Origin: Planctomycetaceae bacterium
Lineage (GTDB): Bacteria > Planctomycetota > Planctomycetia > Pirellulales > Pirellulaceae
Assembly (NCBI GenBank): GCA_005778405.1
Contig: SXOA01000193.1
Coordinates: 1 to 34,900, forward strand
Direction of reading: 5' to 3'
Length of the DNA stretch: 34,900 nucleotides
Shown: positions 23,597 to 31,007 of the stretch, in pieces
Layout: every line of letters begins with the position of its first letter
Position numbering within the stretch: position 1 is the first letter of the stretch
Translations under genes and position numbers: made by a program
The notes under the pieces: generated by a model
What the model was told of the DNA's origin: nothing
Databases searched by the model: none
Seen by the model: only the letters and a program-made list of their open reading frames with translations

Positions 23597-23748
23597 ACTC
23601 CCCAGCGGGGAGAGGGGTATCCCAGCGATTTTGCGCTCGTTTTCTAGGCTGAAGGTGAACCTCCGCTGGGATGAACCCGGGATGAACCCAGCGGCATCCT
23701 GGAAAGCGCGAGAGTAGAATGCCCAGCCGCACTTACAACTCTCCGGCT

Positions 23749-23789
23749 CCCCTCGCCCCGCTTCGGGGAGAGTGGCTGGGGGTGAGGGG
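23749..23789. repeat. G/C-rich palindromic repeat, inverted copy C
   Basis: 41 bp that match the reverse complement of copies A and B with two or three differences. It ends 20 bp before the DUF559 start, giving the gene an inverted-repeat border together with copy B. Confidence 0.85.
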
Positions 23790-23809
23790 TCGTTGATGCA
23801 GGGTAATTT

Positions 23810-24196
23810 ATGAAACGGAGCCGCGCCCGAGACCCGGAAGCTATCGAGTTCGCCCGCGGCCAGCGCGCCACGGCCAATGAATTCGCGCGGACTGTCTGGC
23901 AATGGGTCCGCAATCGGCAAGTCTGCCGCCAGAAGTTTCGCCGCGAATATCCCATCCCTCCCTATACGGCCGACTTCTGCTGCGTGGAGCTGAAGCTCAT
24001 TCTTGAAGTCGACGGAGCGGGACATTTCACCGAGGAAGGTGAGGAGCGCGATCGGGCTCGCGATGAAGCGCTGGCCAGGGAGGGCTACCTGGTGGTGCGG
24101 ATTTCTGGTTTCGATGTGATCCGCGAACCGGAGCGAGTTTGCCAAGAGATTGAGGAGCGGGTGAGTGAACGGATGCGGGAGCTCGGGGTGGATTGA
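23810..24196 (+). CDS. DUF559 (Vsr/restriction-endonuclease-like) protein
   Basis: A 128-residue DUF559 protein of normal length. The endonuclease-like core shows RTVWQWVRNRQVCRQKFRREYPI, then YTADFCCVELKLILEVDGAGHF, with Asp, Glu and Lys residues as in PD-(D/E)xK folds such as Vsr (very short patch repair), and a C-terminal LVVRISGFDVI segment. A nicking or cleaving activity on DNA is expected from the fold but not proven for most members. The gene is bounded 20 bp upstream by inverted repeat C and 16 bp downstream by direct/inverted repeat B, so it may form, or have formed, a mobile unit. It lies immediately upstream of the DUF1501 gene. Confidence 0.85.
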   Translation: MKRSRARDPEAIEFARGQRATANEFARTVWQWVRNRQVCRQKFRREYPIPPYTADFCCVELKLILEVDGAGHFTEEGEERDRARDEALAREGYLVVRISGFDVIREPERVCQEIEERVSERMRELGVD

Positions 24197-24211
24197 GGCC
24201 CTCACCGCCTC

Positions 24212-24269
24212 CCCCTCACCCCCGGCCCCTCTCCCCGAAGCGGGGAGAGGGGGGACAAGAGGATTTTGC
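24212..24269. repeat. G/C-rich palindromic repeat, copy B
   Basis: 58 bp, 57 identical to copy A. Against copy C (23749-23789) it is an inverted match over 41 bp. It ends 22 bp before the DUF1501 start, so it may also affect that gene's promoter or leader. Confidence 0.9.
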
Positions 24270-24291
24270 CTGCTAAACTACAGTTATAACT

Positions 24292-25716
24292 ATGTTCGAC
24301 CATCCCCTTTCCCGCCGCTCACTCCTTCGCCGCACCGCGGTCGGTTTCGGCTCGCTCGCGCTGGCGTCGTTGCTTGCGGAAGAATCTCGCGCTGATTCAA
24401 ATCCAAACAACAGCCAGCCAAATCCCCTTGCTCCCCGGCTCCCGCATTTTCCCGCCCGGGCCAAGCGGGTGATCTTTCTGTTCATGAAGGGTGGCCCGTC
24501 GCACCTCGATACGTTCGATCCCAAGCCGCTGCTGACGCGGGATGATGGGAAGCCGGTGCCGTTTGCCAAGCCGCGGGTGCAGTTTGCGGCGACGAGCAAT
24601 TTGCTCAAGTCGCCGTGGGAGTTCCAGCAGCATGGCCAGAGCGGCATTCCGGTCAGCTCGCTGTTTCCCCACGTCGCCCGGCACGTCGATGATCTCTGCC
24701 TGATCCACAGCATGCACGGCACCAACCCGGCTCACGGCGGGGCGGTGCTGAAGGTGCATACGGGGAGCGACAACTTCATCCGCCCCAGCATCGGCTCGTG
24801 GGTGAGCTACGGCCTGGGGACCGAGAACGCCAACCTGCCGGCGTACGTCACCATCTGCCCCACGCTGGCCCACGGCGGCATCAACAACTGGTCGAGCGCG
24901 TTCTTGCCCGCCGTCTATGGCGGGACGCCACTGGGGAACGCCAGCGTGCCGTCGGACAAGGCCCAGGTGAAATTCATCAGCAACTCGAATTTGTCTCGCG
25001 AGATGCAGCGATTGCAACTCGACCGCCTTGCCGCGATGAACCGGGAACATCTCACCCATTCCGGCCCGGAGCCTTCGCTGGAGGCCCGCATCAACTCCTT
25101 CGAGCTCGCCTTCCGGATGCAGACCGAACTGCCGAAGGTGGAAGACCTCTCCGGCGAGTCGGCTTCCACGCTCAGACTTTACGGCCTCGATAATCCGATC
25201 AACGCCAACTTCGGCCGGATGTGCCTGATGGCCCGCCGGTTTGCCGAAGCGGGGGTGCGGTTCATCCAGGTGACCCACAGCGACAGCAACGTGCAGTGGG
25301 ACCAGCATGCGGACCTGAAAAACGGCCACGAGAAGAACGCCCTGGAAGTGGACCTCCCCATCGCCGGCCTGCTGACGGACCTAAAGAACCGCGGCATGCT
25401 CGATGACACACTGGTCTGGTGGGGAGGCGAATTCGGCCGGACGCCGGTCATGGAGGGAAAGAACGGTCGCGACCACAACCCCGAAGGGTTCACCATGTGG
25501 CTCGCCGGCGGCGGCACCAAGGGGGGCCTCCGCTACGGCACCACCGACGACTACGGCTACTACGCCGCCGAAAACAAGGTCCACATCCACGACCTCCACG
25601 CCACCATCCTCCACCTCCTCGGCCTCCACCACGAACGGCTGACGTATCGCTACGCCGGGCGTGACTTCCGGCTGACGGATGTGGAAGGGGAAGTGGTGAA
25701 GGGGATTTTGGCTTAG
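24292..25716 (+). CDS. DUF1501 protein, Tat-exported
   Basis: A 474-residue DUF1501 protein, sulfatase-like in fold. The Tat signal (SRRSLLRRTAVGFGSLALASLL) is at residues 7-28. The family marks are VIFLFMKGGPSHLDTFDPKP, GGAVLKVHTG, VTHSDSNVQWDQHADL and WWGGEFGRTPVMEGKNGRDHNP. DUF1501 genes are normally directly downstream of PSCyt1-DUF1549-DUF1553 genes and probably work with them in the periplasm. The matching gene (18007-20223) is on the same strand but 4.1 kb away. There is no clear Shine-Dalgarno; the copy B repeat lies just upstream. Confidence 0.92.
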   Translation: MFDHPLSRRSLLRRTAVGFGSLALASLLAEESRADSNPNNSQPNPLAPRLPHFPARAKRVIFLFMKGGPSHLDTFDPKPLLTRDDGKPVPFAKPRVQFAATSNLLKSPWEFQQHGQSGIPVSSLFPHVARHVDDLCLIHSMHGTNPAHGGAVLKVHTGSDNFIRPSIGSWVSYGLGTENANLPAYVTICPTLAHGGINNWSSAFLPAVYGGTPLGNASVPSDKAQVKFISNSNLSREMQRLQLDRLAAMNREHLTHSGPEPSLEARINSFELAFRMQTELPKVEDLSGESASTLRLYGLDNPINANFGRMCLMARRFAEAGVRFIQVTHSDSNVQWDQHADLKNGHEKNALEVDLPIAGLLTDLKNRGMLDDTLVWWGGEFGRTPVMEGKNGRDHNPEGFTMWLAGGGTKGGLRYGTTDDYGYYAAENKVHIHDLHATILHLLGLHHERLTYRYAGRDFRLTDVEGEVVKGILA

Positions 25717-25741
25717 CGGCCAAGACGGCGAAGCAGCCGCC

Positions 25742-25819
25742 ATGCATGACCAGGGGTGGATTGTTGGAATCGCATTTGTGGCGCTGGGTCTGGCACTCGT
25801 CTACTACGGACAGGATTGA
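25742..25819 (+). CDS. Possible 25-residue single-span membrane peptide
   Basis: ATG at 25742 to TGA at 25819 encodes 25 residues: a polar start (MHDQGW), one hydrophobic helix (IVGIAFVALGLALVYY) and GQD. The layout is that of small membrane proteins. It lies between DUF1501 and the convergent CPBP gene (10 bp between stops). No strong Shine-Dalgarno is visible, so this is tentative. Confidence 0.35.
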   Translation: MHDQGWIVGIAFVALGLALVYYGQD

Positions 25820-25828
25820 CCGGCACCA

Positions 25829-26647
25829 TCAACTCCTCCACACCGCCAGGGCATCCATCGTCCAGGCCACGGCAATGTGCAGCCCCGCCCCCAGCCAAAT
25901 GGACCGAGTTTTCAGGGCCATGAACCCCAGCAAGATCCCGGCCACGATGGCTCCAAGGGTTTCCTGGACCGGCTTGCCGAAGTGGATCATGCAGTACGGG
26001 ACTGTCATCACAAAAATGACATAGGGGCCCAGTCGCTTCTTGCCCGCCTGGATCATGTAGCCCCGAAAGAAAAACTCCAGGGAGACGAACTGCAAGGCAT
26101 AGAACAATTCCCAGACGTAAAAACGCGGGCCGGGAAGTTCGGCGGGGTCCAGATGATAAAAGGGATATTTCGATTGAAAAGAATGCCACCGCGAGGCCAG
26201 AACCACGGCTGGAAGCAAGAGCAGATAAAACGCTAGATACACCCACCAGTTCTGATGCCAGCCGCGGAGCTTCAGGCCAAATTGCGAGAGTGGCTGGCGG
26301 AAGATGCCCAGTACAACAATCGCCGGTATCGCCACGTACAGGACGAAGTTGCCAACCGACCAGTATCCCAGCCGGCTCAATTTTCCGCCGTCGTCGTAGC
26401 GAAGCGCGGGAAAGTATGCAAAGCACTCTTCCAAACAGGCTTTGATGGGAGCTTCGAGCGGGCTGGAGCCGCTGCTGACGAAGTAATATTGCAGCGACAG
26501 TAGCACGGCTACGGAGACGAGCATCACGATGGTCTGGCTGTCGAGGTTGCGTCCTTGGTCGGATGCCAGATGCTGGAGCTGCTCCTCGCGGGCTTCGCGG
26601 AGCGGCTGGGCAACGAATTCACAAGCGGAGGTCCACAGTCGATTCAT
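25829..26647 (-). CDS. CPBP-family intramembrane protease-like protein
   Basis: A 272-residue membrane protein of the CPBP (CAAX/Abi) family. It has about seven hydrophobic segments. The family motif 1 is present as LEFFFRG (one Glu followed by xxxR; the first Glu of the EExxxR form is Leu here), with downstream MIHFGKPVQE and HIAVAWTMD histidines. Members cleave prenylated or other membrane substrates, or act in bacteriocin immunity. The ATG at 26647 overlaps the TGA of the upstream symporter gene (ATGA), so the two are translationally coupled; a GTG at 26653 is an alternative. A role linked to the symporter is possible. Confidence 0.85.
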   Translation of the reverse strand: MNRLWTSACEFVAQPLREAREEQLQHLASDQGRNLDSQTIVMLVSVAVLLSLQYYFVSSGSSPLEAPIKACLEECFAYFPALRYDDGGKLSRLGYWSVGNFVLYVAIPAIVVLGIFRQPLSQFGLKLRGWHQNWWVYLAFYLLLLPAVVLASRWHSFQSKYPFYHLDPAELPGPRFYVWELFYALQFVSLEFFFRGYMIQAGKKRLGPYVIFVMTVPYCMIHFGKPVQETLGAIVAGILLGFMALKTRSIWLGAGLHIAVAWTMDALAVWRS

Positions 26648-28566
26648 TTCCACCGCCCCGGCGCATCGGGATCAATGTCTCCCAGGATTGGTATTTCTTC
26701 ATCGGCCGCCAGCACGCCCAGATGCCCCACGCCCCAGACCAGGCCCCGCAACTGGGTCCGAGACTTTGGCTTGCCAAGCAGGAAGCTCGCCCCATAGCCG
26801 ACAAAGAGCGTCAAGAGCACGCCAAATGTGACAGTCCAAATGGCGTGAAACGGCCAGACTTCCGCCGCCACAAAGCCACGCTTCTGAAGCAGACTCAGGA
26901 TAGTAATACCGACCGTCAATAGGCTGCCGGTCACTAGCCCCAACAGCGCCCCAGCAGCCGTGCAGCGACGGGTGAACATCCCGAGCAGGAACACCGCCAG
27001 GAGGGGCGCGCCGAAGGTATTGGCAATGGCAATCATCATTTCGAAAACGTCATGCACCTGCGCGATGCCGATGGCAAACAGCGTGGCCCCCACGCCAACC
27101 GCCAGCGTCAAAGGCTGCGCCAGCTTGAGCTCATCGGACGGCGTGAGGGACTCCGGCGTCTTCCCCAGCTTCGACGCCAGCCAGACCCTTCCAATTCCGT
27201 ACCGACGGTGAAAATCGATTACCAGCAGGGTGCAAATCGAATTCAGGCCCGCGGCAATCGCCGCCATACAGGCCGCCAACAGCGCCGCCATCATCAGGCC
27301 AGCCGCTCCCCAAGGGAGATGATCGGCAATAAAGCGCGGGAGCATCTCCTCCGCCGCTCCCTTGCGGATGACCACTTCACTCATCGCGCGCTCGTTGGGG
27401 GGGCGGCGAATGAACAGCTTATCGACGCGCACTTTGCCGGCATCCCGATCAACAAGCTCATCCGACTTCGTGTACGGCTCGCGCGTATTCGGCTTCAGAA
27501 TCCGTCCCTCTTTCACGAGCTGGTCTACGGTTTCGACGGTGATTTCCTCTTCGGGATGATGCTTGGGGTCGAGCAACAGTCGTCCCTGTTTGTCTTTCAC
27601 AATTTCGCGAGTTTTGTTATCCACGCTGGCGACCCAGTTCGGCTGCATCTCCTGCGGATGGTCCTGATAAAAGGCCAGCATGCATAGTCCCACATAAATC
27701 AGCCCCGGCATCAGGAACGTCAGCACAATGCAGTTGGCGAGATACGAGGTGCGGGCCACATCCACGCTCTTCGCGGACAGAAACCGCTGGGCCGACAGTT
27801 GATCGGCGGCGAAAAAAGAAAGGTTGACGAGGAACCAGTGCGGCAGCGCGCCCCACAGATACCAGGCACTTCCCCAATCCAAGGTAAACGATGCCGGCTG
27901 AAGCCGACCGAGGCCGCTGGCCACTTCCGTCACGCGTTCATGGCCCCCTTCGGTCTTCCACCAGACACCCAGAATGACCACCATGACTCCGCCTAGCATT
28001 GCCAGTCCCTGAATGACATCGGTCCATACCACCGCCTTCATCCCGCCCAGGAATGTGTAAAAGGTCGTCACGGCGCCCAGCAGCGAAATCAGCACCCATT
28101 CTGGAATGTCCGTCCCGGAAGCAATCACCAGCACTTTGCAAGGAGCGTAAATCACTCCCCCCAGCCAGAGCATTCGCCACACCACGAAAATCAAGCTGCC
28201 GGCCAGACGCGTGCGGGAGTCAAACCGCAGTTCCAGATACTCATAGAGCGAATACAACTCCAATCCGCGAAAAATCGGCAATACCACGCCAATCATGATC
28301 GGGAGCGCCAGCCAGACGGAGAGCGGCAAGATCAAGCACCGCAGGCCGTACTCATACGACTGTCCCGGCAAGCCGGTATACGAGAGGGCGGAAATCAGCG
28401 TCGCCAACAGGGACATTCCCAGTGGGAACCAACTGAACGATCGTCCGCCGAGGAAAAAGTCCTGCGTCGTGCGCTGCTCGCTACTGAAATAAAAGCCGAG
28501 CCCCACCATCGCCACCAGGAAAAAGGCGAGGATGCCGTAATCGATGGAGGTGAGAGTGGCGAGCAT
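26644..28566 (-). CDS. Sodium:solute symporter (SSS family)
   Basis: A 640-residue inner-membrane transporter of the SSS family, with the typical start (IDYGILAFFLVAMVGLGFYFS), the GGRSFSWFPLGMSLLATLISA region and 12-13 helices. It is expected to import a sugar or other small organic solute with Na+; the substrate is not clear. Residues about 302-415 are a long hydrophilic insert between helices (rich in Lys, Glu and Asp), longer than usual for the family. It is the first gene of a two-gene unit with the CPBP gene. The ATG at 28566 is preferred. Confidence 0.9.
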   Translation of the reverse strand: MLATLTSIDYGILAFFLVAMVGLGFYFSSEQRTTQDFFLGGRSFSWFPLGMSLLATLISALSYTGLPGQSYEYGLRCLILPLSVWLALPIMIGVVLPIFRGLELYSLYEYLELRFDSRTRLAGSLIFVVWRMLWLGGVIYAPCKVLVIASGTDIPEWVLISLLGAVTTFYTFLGGMKAVVWTDVIQGLAMLGGVMVVILGVWWKTEGGHERVTEVASGLGRLQPASFTLDWGSAWYLWGALPHWFLVNLSFFAADQLSAQRFLSAKSVDVARTSYLANCIVLTFLMPGLIYVGLCMLAFYQDHPQEMQPNWVASVDNKTREIVKDKQGRLLLDPKHHPEEEITVETVDQLVKEGRILKPNTREPYTKSDELVDRDAGKVRVDKLFIRRPPNERAMSEVVIRKGAAEEMLPRFIADHLPWGAAGLMMAALLAACMAAIAAGLNSICTLLVIDFHRRYGIGRVWLASKLGKTPESLTPSDELKLAQPLTLAVGVGATLFAIGIAQVHDVFEMMIAIANTFGAPLLAVFLLGMFTRRCTAAGALLGLVTGSLLTVGITILSLLQKRGFVAAEVWPFHAIWTVTFGVLLTLFVGYGASFLLGKPKSRTQLRGLVWGVGHLGVLAADEEIPILGDIDPDAPGRWK

Positions 28567-28698
28567 GGGTGTTCGAGCTTTCTCCGAGCCGGTGCTCTAG
28601 TCATACAACCAGAAGTAAGTGGCAACAACTTGGCAGGATGTTAACGCCGGGAGTTTCCGTGTGTCACTCGGTGCAGCACAGGCATGGCGGCGAAGAAT

Positions 28699-28790
28699 CT
28701 GTTGGCAAACCCCCCGGGTAAAACAACAGTACCCCCCGACCCGTCAAGAAGAATGTGTTGTTAAACCCCCCAGGTTTACCAACACCCCCC
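28699..28790. repeat. Two-copy poly-C repeat with nested inverted arms
   Basis: Block 1 (28699-28737) and block 2 (28756-28790) both read tgttg..aaacccccc..ggt...caaca-like and end in cccccc. tgttggcaaacc (28700-28711) is the reverse complement of ggtttaccaaca (28773-28784) with one mismatch, so the pair can also fold as a long imperfect stem. Confidence 0.65.
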
Positions 28791-28798
28791 TGAAGTGA

Positions 28799-28854
28799 AG
28801 TCTCAAATCCGAAGTCTCAAATTTCAAATCTCAAATCTCAAATCCGAAACCCGA
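28799..28854. repeat. 7-bp periodic repeat, intergenic copy
   Basis: About eight heptads of the tctcaaa, tttcaaa and atccgaa types. It is the same sequence family as the block inside dnaE2 at 566-640. Confidence 0.85.
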
Positions 28855-29204
28855 ACGCCGACCGCAGGGCCTCTCTCGCCCCATTCCGACAACAACCCAA
28901 TTGTCAAACATCTCCGTGCCTGGCCTCGTGCAGGGGAATGCCGCGCGAGACCTTCGGCCCGGATATTTCATTTGTACGCACTTCCTATTGTCACAGTCAA
29001 TACATTGGGACCAATTTTTTTCAAAATACTTAGTTCTTCAGGCTCGGGAGGTTCTGGCGGATCCAAGGGCAGCCGCCACCATTGGCAGTGTGAACATAAC
29101 ATCAAATGACGAAAGGACTTCCTATTTGACTATGCGTTTTGGCAGCGGTACCATACGAACGGTGCCAGTATTCAGGATGGTATAGATGTCGTGTCGCACA
29201 GGTC

Positions 29205-29657
29205 ATGATTCTCCGTTCCCTCACCAAACAAGAAGTGGAGGCAGAGCCTTTCTGCGTCTGGAACGCCTTCGTTAATGTGCTCGCGATGGAAGACTACGAC
29301 CAGTTGTCACCAAAGCAGCGTCCGGCACATCTTGTCTTCTGGTATGAGCATGAGGTTCAGAACGGCGGACACTTCCAGTACTTCGAGAACCGAGGCACAG
29401 AGCATCTTGCCGGCACCATCGAGGCGTTGAGTTTGCTCGGAGCGATTTGTCAGCAGCAGGTGCTTCGAGAGGCAGGTGAGCGGTGGCTGAGTCGTTCACG
29501 TCCATGTGTTCAGACTGCGCAGGAGTTTTGCGACACCGCACTTGAGGGGGAGTTTGGTTCTTTTGATTCCCGCTTTCATGCTTGCTCGCCTACACTCCCA
29601 GAGTGCCTTGAGGCATACTTGGAGCGAAATCAGGCGTTGTTTGTCAGTATCACGTGA
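29205..29657 (+). CDS. DUF4375/DMP19-like protein
   Basis: A 150-residue small cytoplasmic protein. The segment HLVFWYEHEVQNGGHFQYFEN matches the EVxNGGFxQFFxN signature of the DUF4375/DMP19-like family, whose members are small and occur often in polymorphic-toxin immunity neighbourhoods. The function is unproven. The start is placed at 29205 (MILRSLTKQEVE) because the family N-terminus begins about there; the frame is open upstream to 29139. CAGG lies just before the ATG. The gene is followed directly by an attC-like sequence, so it may be an integron-type gene cassette. Confidence 0.75.
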   Translation: MILRSLTKQEVEAEPFCVWNAFVNVLAMEDYDQLSPKQRPAHLVFWYEHEVQNGGHFQYFENRGTEHLAGTIEALSLLGAICQQQVLREAGERWLSRSRPCVQTAQEFCDTALEGEFGSFDSRFHACSPTLPECLEAYLERNQALFVSIT

Positions 29658-29663
29658 ACTAGG

Positions 29664-29758
29664 CAACTAACCATGCGCAGCAGCGAACCCGGCCATCTCA
29701 CTCTGGTTGCAGTCGTGGCCTCCCGCGGGCCGGATCGCTGAGCTTTTGCCCTTAGGCA
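29664..29758 (+). other. attC-like cassette recombination site (candidate)
   Basis: Immediately after the DUF4375-like gene. Left: actaac (29667-29672 area) then catgcgcagcagcgaacccggcc; right: ggccggatcgctgagctttt, ending in cttaggc (29751-29757), one base from the GTTRRRY consensus. The arms pair imperfectly (CAGCGA..CCGGCC with GGCCGGATCGCTG) with unpaired bases, as in attC sites. TGAGCTT is common in environmental attC right arms. No integron integrase is in the window. Confidence 0.4.
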
Positions 29759-29813
29759 GCTGCGGAGTCTCGCCAACGTCGGCGAAGATCGCTAGGAATC
29801 ACGGAGAACTTCG

Positions 29814-30335
29814 ATGACACAATCTCGTACGAAAACTCAGCCGGTCAAGCTCCCCAGCGTCGACTACTTTGGACTGGGATGTCGCCTCGTAAAAAAAGTT
29901 CGTGAAGGCCGCTCGGTCGCCAGTGCCGTGGGGCTGGCGCGCGAGTATGCGATCGATGTGCGGGATATCGACTGCGTGTACGAAGCATCGCGGCACGTCG
30001 GGCGGAGCGCGATGCAGGTTCGCAAGAACTGCACTGTGCCGCTCGCCGTCATCCGGGAGTGGCAGAAAGCGACCAAAGACCTGGGTTCTGGAGAGCAATG
30101 GACCGACCGCAAGCTCGCCAACCTGTTTGCCAAAATGTACAAGGATCTGCACGGCGTTATGGTGGCGGAGGCCGCGCGGGAGGCGAGCGCCCAGGCGGCG
30201 AAGGCCAAAGCGCGCCGCGACACCAAGAAGGCCTCGCAATGGCAGCGAGCCGCGGCGAACCCCGAAGCGATGCGGCAATCGATTACGGAAGTCGGATTTG
30301 TTCCGGTGCCGCATCCGGGGAGAAGTCATGCGTGA
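29814..30335 (+). CDS. Unrecognised 173-residue basic protein
   Basis: I do not recognise this protein. It is rich in Lys, Arg and Ala, has no signal peptide or membrane helix, and has a helical, probably coiled-coil segment at about 115-145. The segment SAVGLAREYAIDVRDIDCVYEASRHVG (about 37-63) could be a helix-turn-helix-like DNA-binding region, but this is a guess. GGAG lies 8 nt before the ATG, supporting the start. It is not obviously linked to the neighbours. Confidence 0.5.
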   Translation: MTQSRTKTQPVKLPSVDYFGLGCRLVKKVREGRSVASAVGLAREYAIDVRDIDCVYEASRHVGRSAMQVRKNCTVPLAVIREWQKATKDLGSGEQWTDRKLANLFAKMYKDLHGVMVAEAAREASAQAAKAKARRDTKKASQWQRAAANPEAMRQSITEVGFVPVPHPGRSHA

Positions 30336-30419
30336 ATACCCGCTGGGAGATGCGAACTCAAGCTTTTCTCCGCGCAGCGCGACTTCAACCTGCGGTAGTA
30401 GTACAGTTGGCCCCCTATG

Positions 30420-30472
30420 TCGGCTTTCGCTCCGCGAAAGCACGTCCTTTCGCGGAGCGAAAGGCAACAATC
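30420..30472. repeat. Double-hairpin dispersed repeat, second architecture copy
   Basis: Two palindromes, ctttcgctccgcgaaag (30425-30441) and cctttcgcggagcgaaagg (30450-30468), joined by a short spacer and flanked by gtcgg and caac. The layout and the ctccg/cggag loops match the element at 20528-20588, while the arms are different. Confidence 0.75.
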
Positions 30473-30492
30473 TGGCCCACTTCCCCCGCCTC

Positions 30493-30520
30493 TTGCTTCC
30501 GGCCGGCGTTCGCCTATAAA
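30493..30520 (+). promoter_or_regulatory. Candidate sigma70-type promoter for tRNA-Leu
   Basis: TTGCTT (30493-30498), 16-bp spacer, TATAAA (30515-30520), placed 45 bp upstream of the tRNA 5' end. An imperfect hairpin (accacc...ggtggt, 30528-30560) would lie in the leader. Confidence 0.45.
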
Positions 30521-30564
30521 GGATGAACCACCGGGGGTAACCGATTATCCCTGGGTGGTGTCCC

Positions 30565-30648
30565 GCGGATATGGCGGAATTGGCAGACGCGCTAGATTCA
30601 GGTTCTAGTGACCGTAAGGTCGTGGAGGTTCAACTCCTCTTATCCGCA
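30565..30648 (+). tRNA. tRNA-Leu (anticodon CAG)
   Basis: An 84-nt type II tRNA. Acceptor stem gcggata (30565-30571) pairs with tatccgc (30641-30647), discriminator a30648. The anticodon arm ctaga-ttcaggt-tctag has CAG at 30599-30601, reading CUG leucine codons. A long variable arm (gaccgtaaggtc) and the T arm with ggttcaact are present. CCA is not encoded. Confidence 0.95.
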
Positions 30649-30662
30649 CTGGAGATTCACCC

Positions 30663-30693
30663 AGCCGAGTCGATCTGACTCGGCTTTCTTTTT
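30663..30693 (+). terminator. Rho-independent terminator after tRNA-Leu
   Basis: A perfect 9-bp stem (agccgagtc 30663-30671, gactcggct 30677-30685) with a 5-nt loop, followed by ttcttttt. Confidence 0.85.
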
Positions 30694-30728
30694 GCTAGCC
30701 TGTATTGCGGCGTTAGCACGGAAGTGAA

Positions 30729-30813
30729 CCACGGATGTCACGGAATACACGGATGACCTGATTGATCTATAGGTACATGACCGTCCAATCCGTGCCCTCC
30801 GTGACATCCGTGG
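30729..30813. repeat. Perfect 16-bp inverted repeat
   Basis: ccacggatgtcacgga (30729-30744) and its exact reverse complement (30798-30813), with 53 nt between. The inner part also has acacggat and atccgtg, extending the symmetry. It looks like a dispersed intergenic element. Confidence 0.85.
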
Positions 30814-31007
30814 TGAGAAATGGGCTGTTAAGGGGAATTTTACGGCCAAAATCGCTCGATTGGGGCGGAATTTAAGTTCACGAATCGTAATAGTACGGCT
30901 TCGCTGGTTGCATTCCCCTGATTGACAGGAACGGGGACTCGGACTAACCTGCGATGCTTGGCGCTGATTCTGGGGGTCAGAACTATCGCCAAACCTTATG
31001 AGATTCC

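Larger units (their letters stand above)
23459..23809. other. Intergenic repeat field upstream of the DUF559 gene
   Basis: No gene is seen in these 351 bp. They hold G/C-rich repeat A (23539-23596), a short gggg-arm palindrome (about 23600-23617), a ctgggatgaacccgggatgaacccagc imperfect repeat near 23665-23693, and the inverted repeat C (23749-23789). Confidence 0.7.
28567..29204. other. 638-bp intergenic region with poly-C and heptad repeats
   Basis: No gene is recognised. It contains two related poly-C blocks (28699-28737 and 28756-28790), the tctcaaa/atccgaa heptad tract (28799-28854), and lower-GC sequence from about 28910 to 29200 with no open frame that looks real. Confidence 0.65.
30649..31007. 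other. 359-bp intergenic region after the tRNA
   Basis: It contains the tRNA terminator (30663-30693) and a long inverted repeat (30729-30813). The rest has no recognisable gene and presumably holds the LysR promoter. Confidence 0.6.

Noticed and set aside
23089..23598. 169-residue minus-strand frame overlapping DUF433
   Set aside because: The overlapping frame at 23120-23458 is a proper DUF433 protein; this one is Ser/Pro/Arg-rich and starts in the repeat field.
29672..29740. 22-residue ORF (MRSSEPGHLTLV...) after the DUF4375-like gene
   Set aside because: Better explained as the translation of the attC-like site than as a peptide gene.
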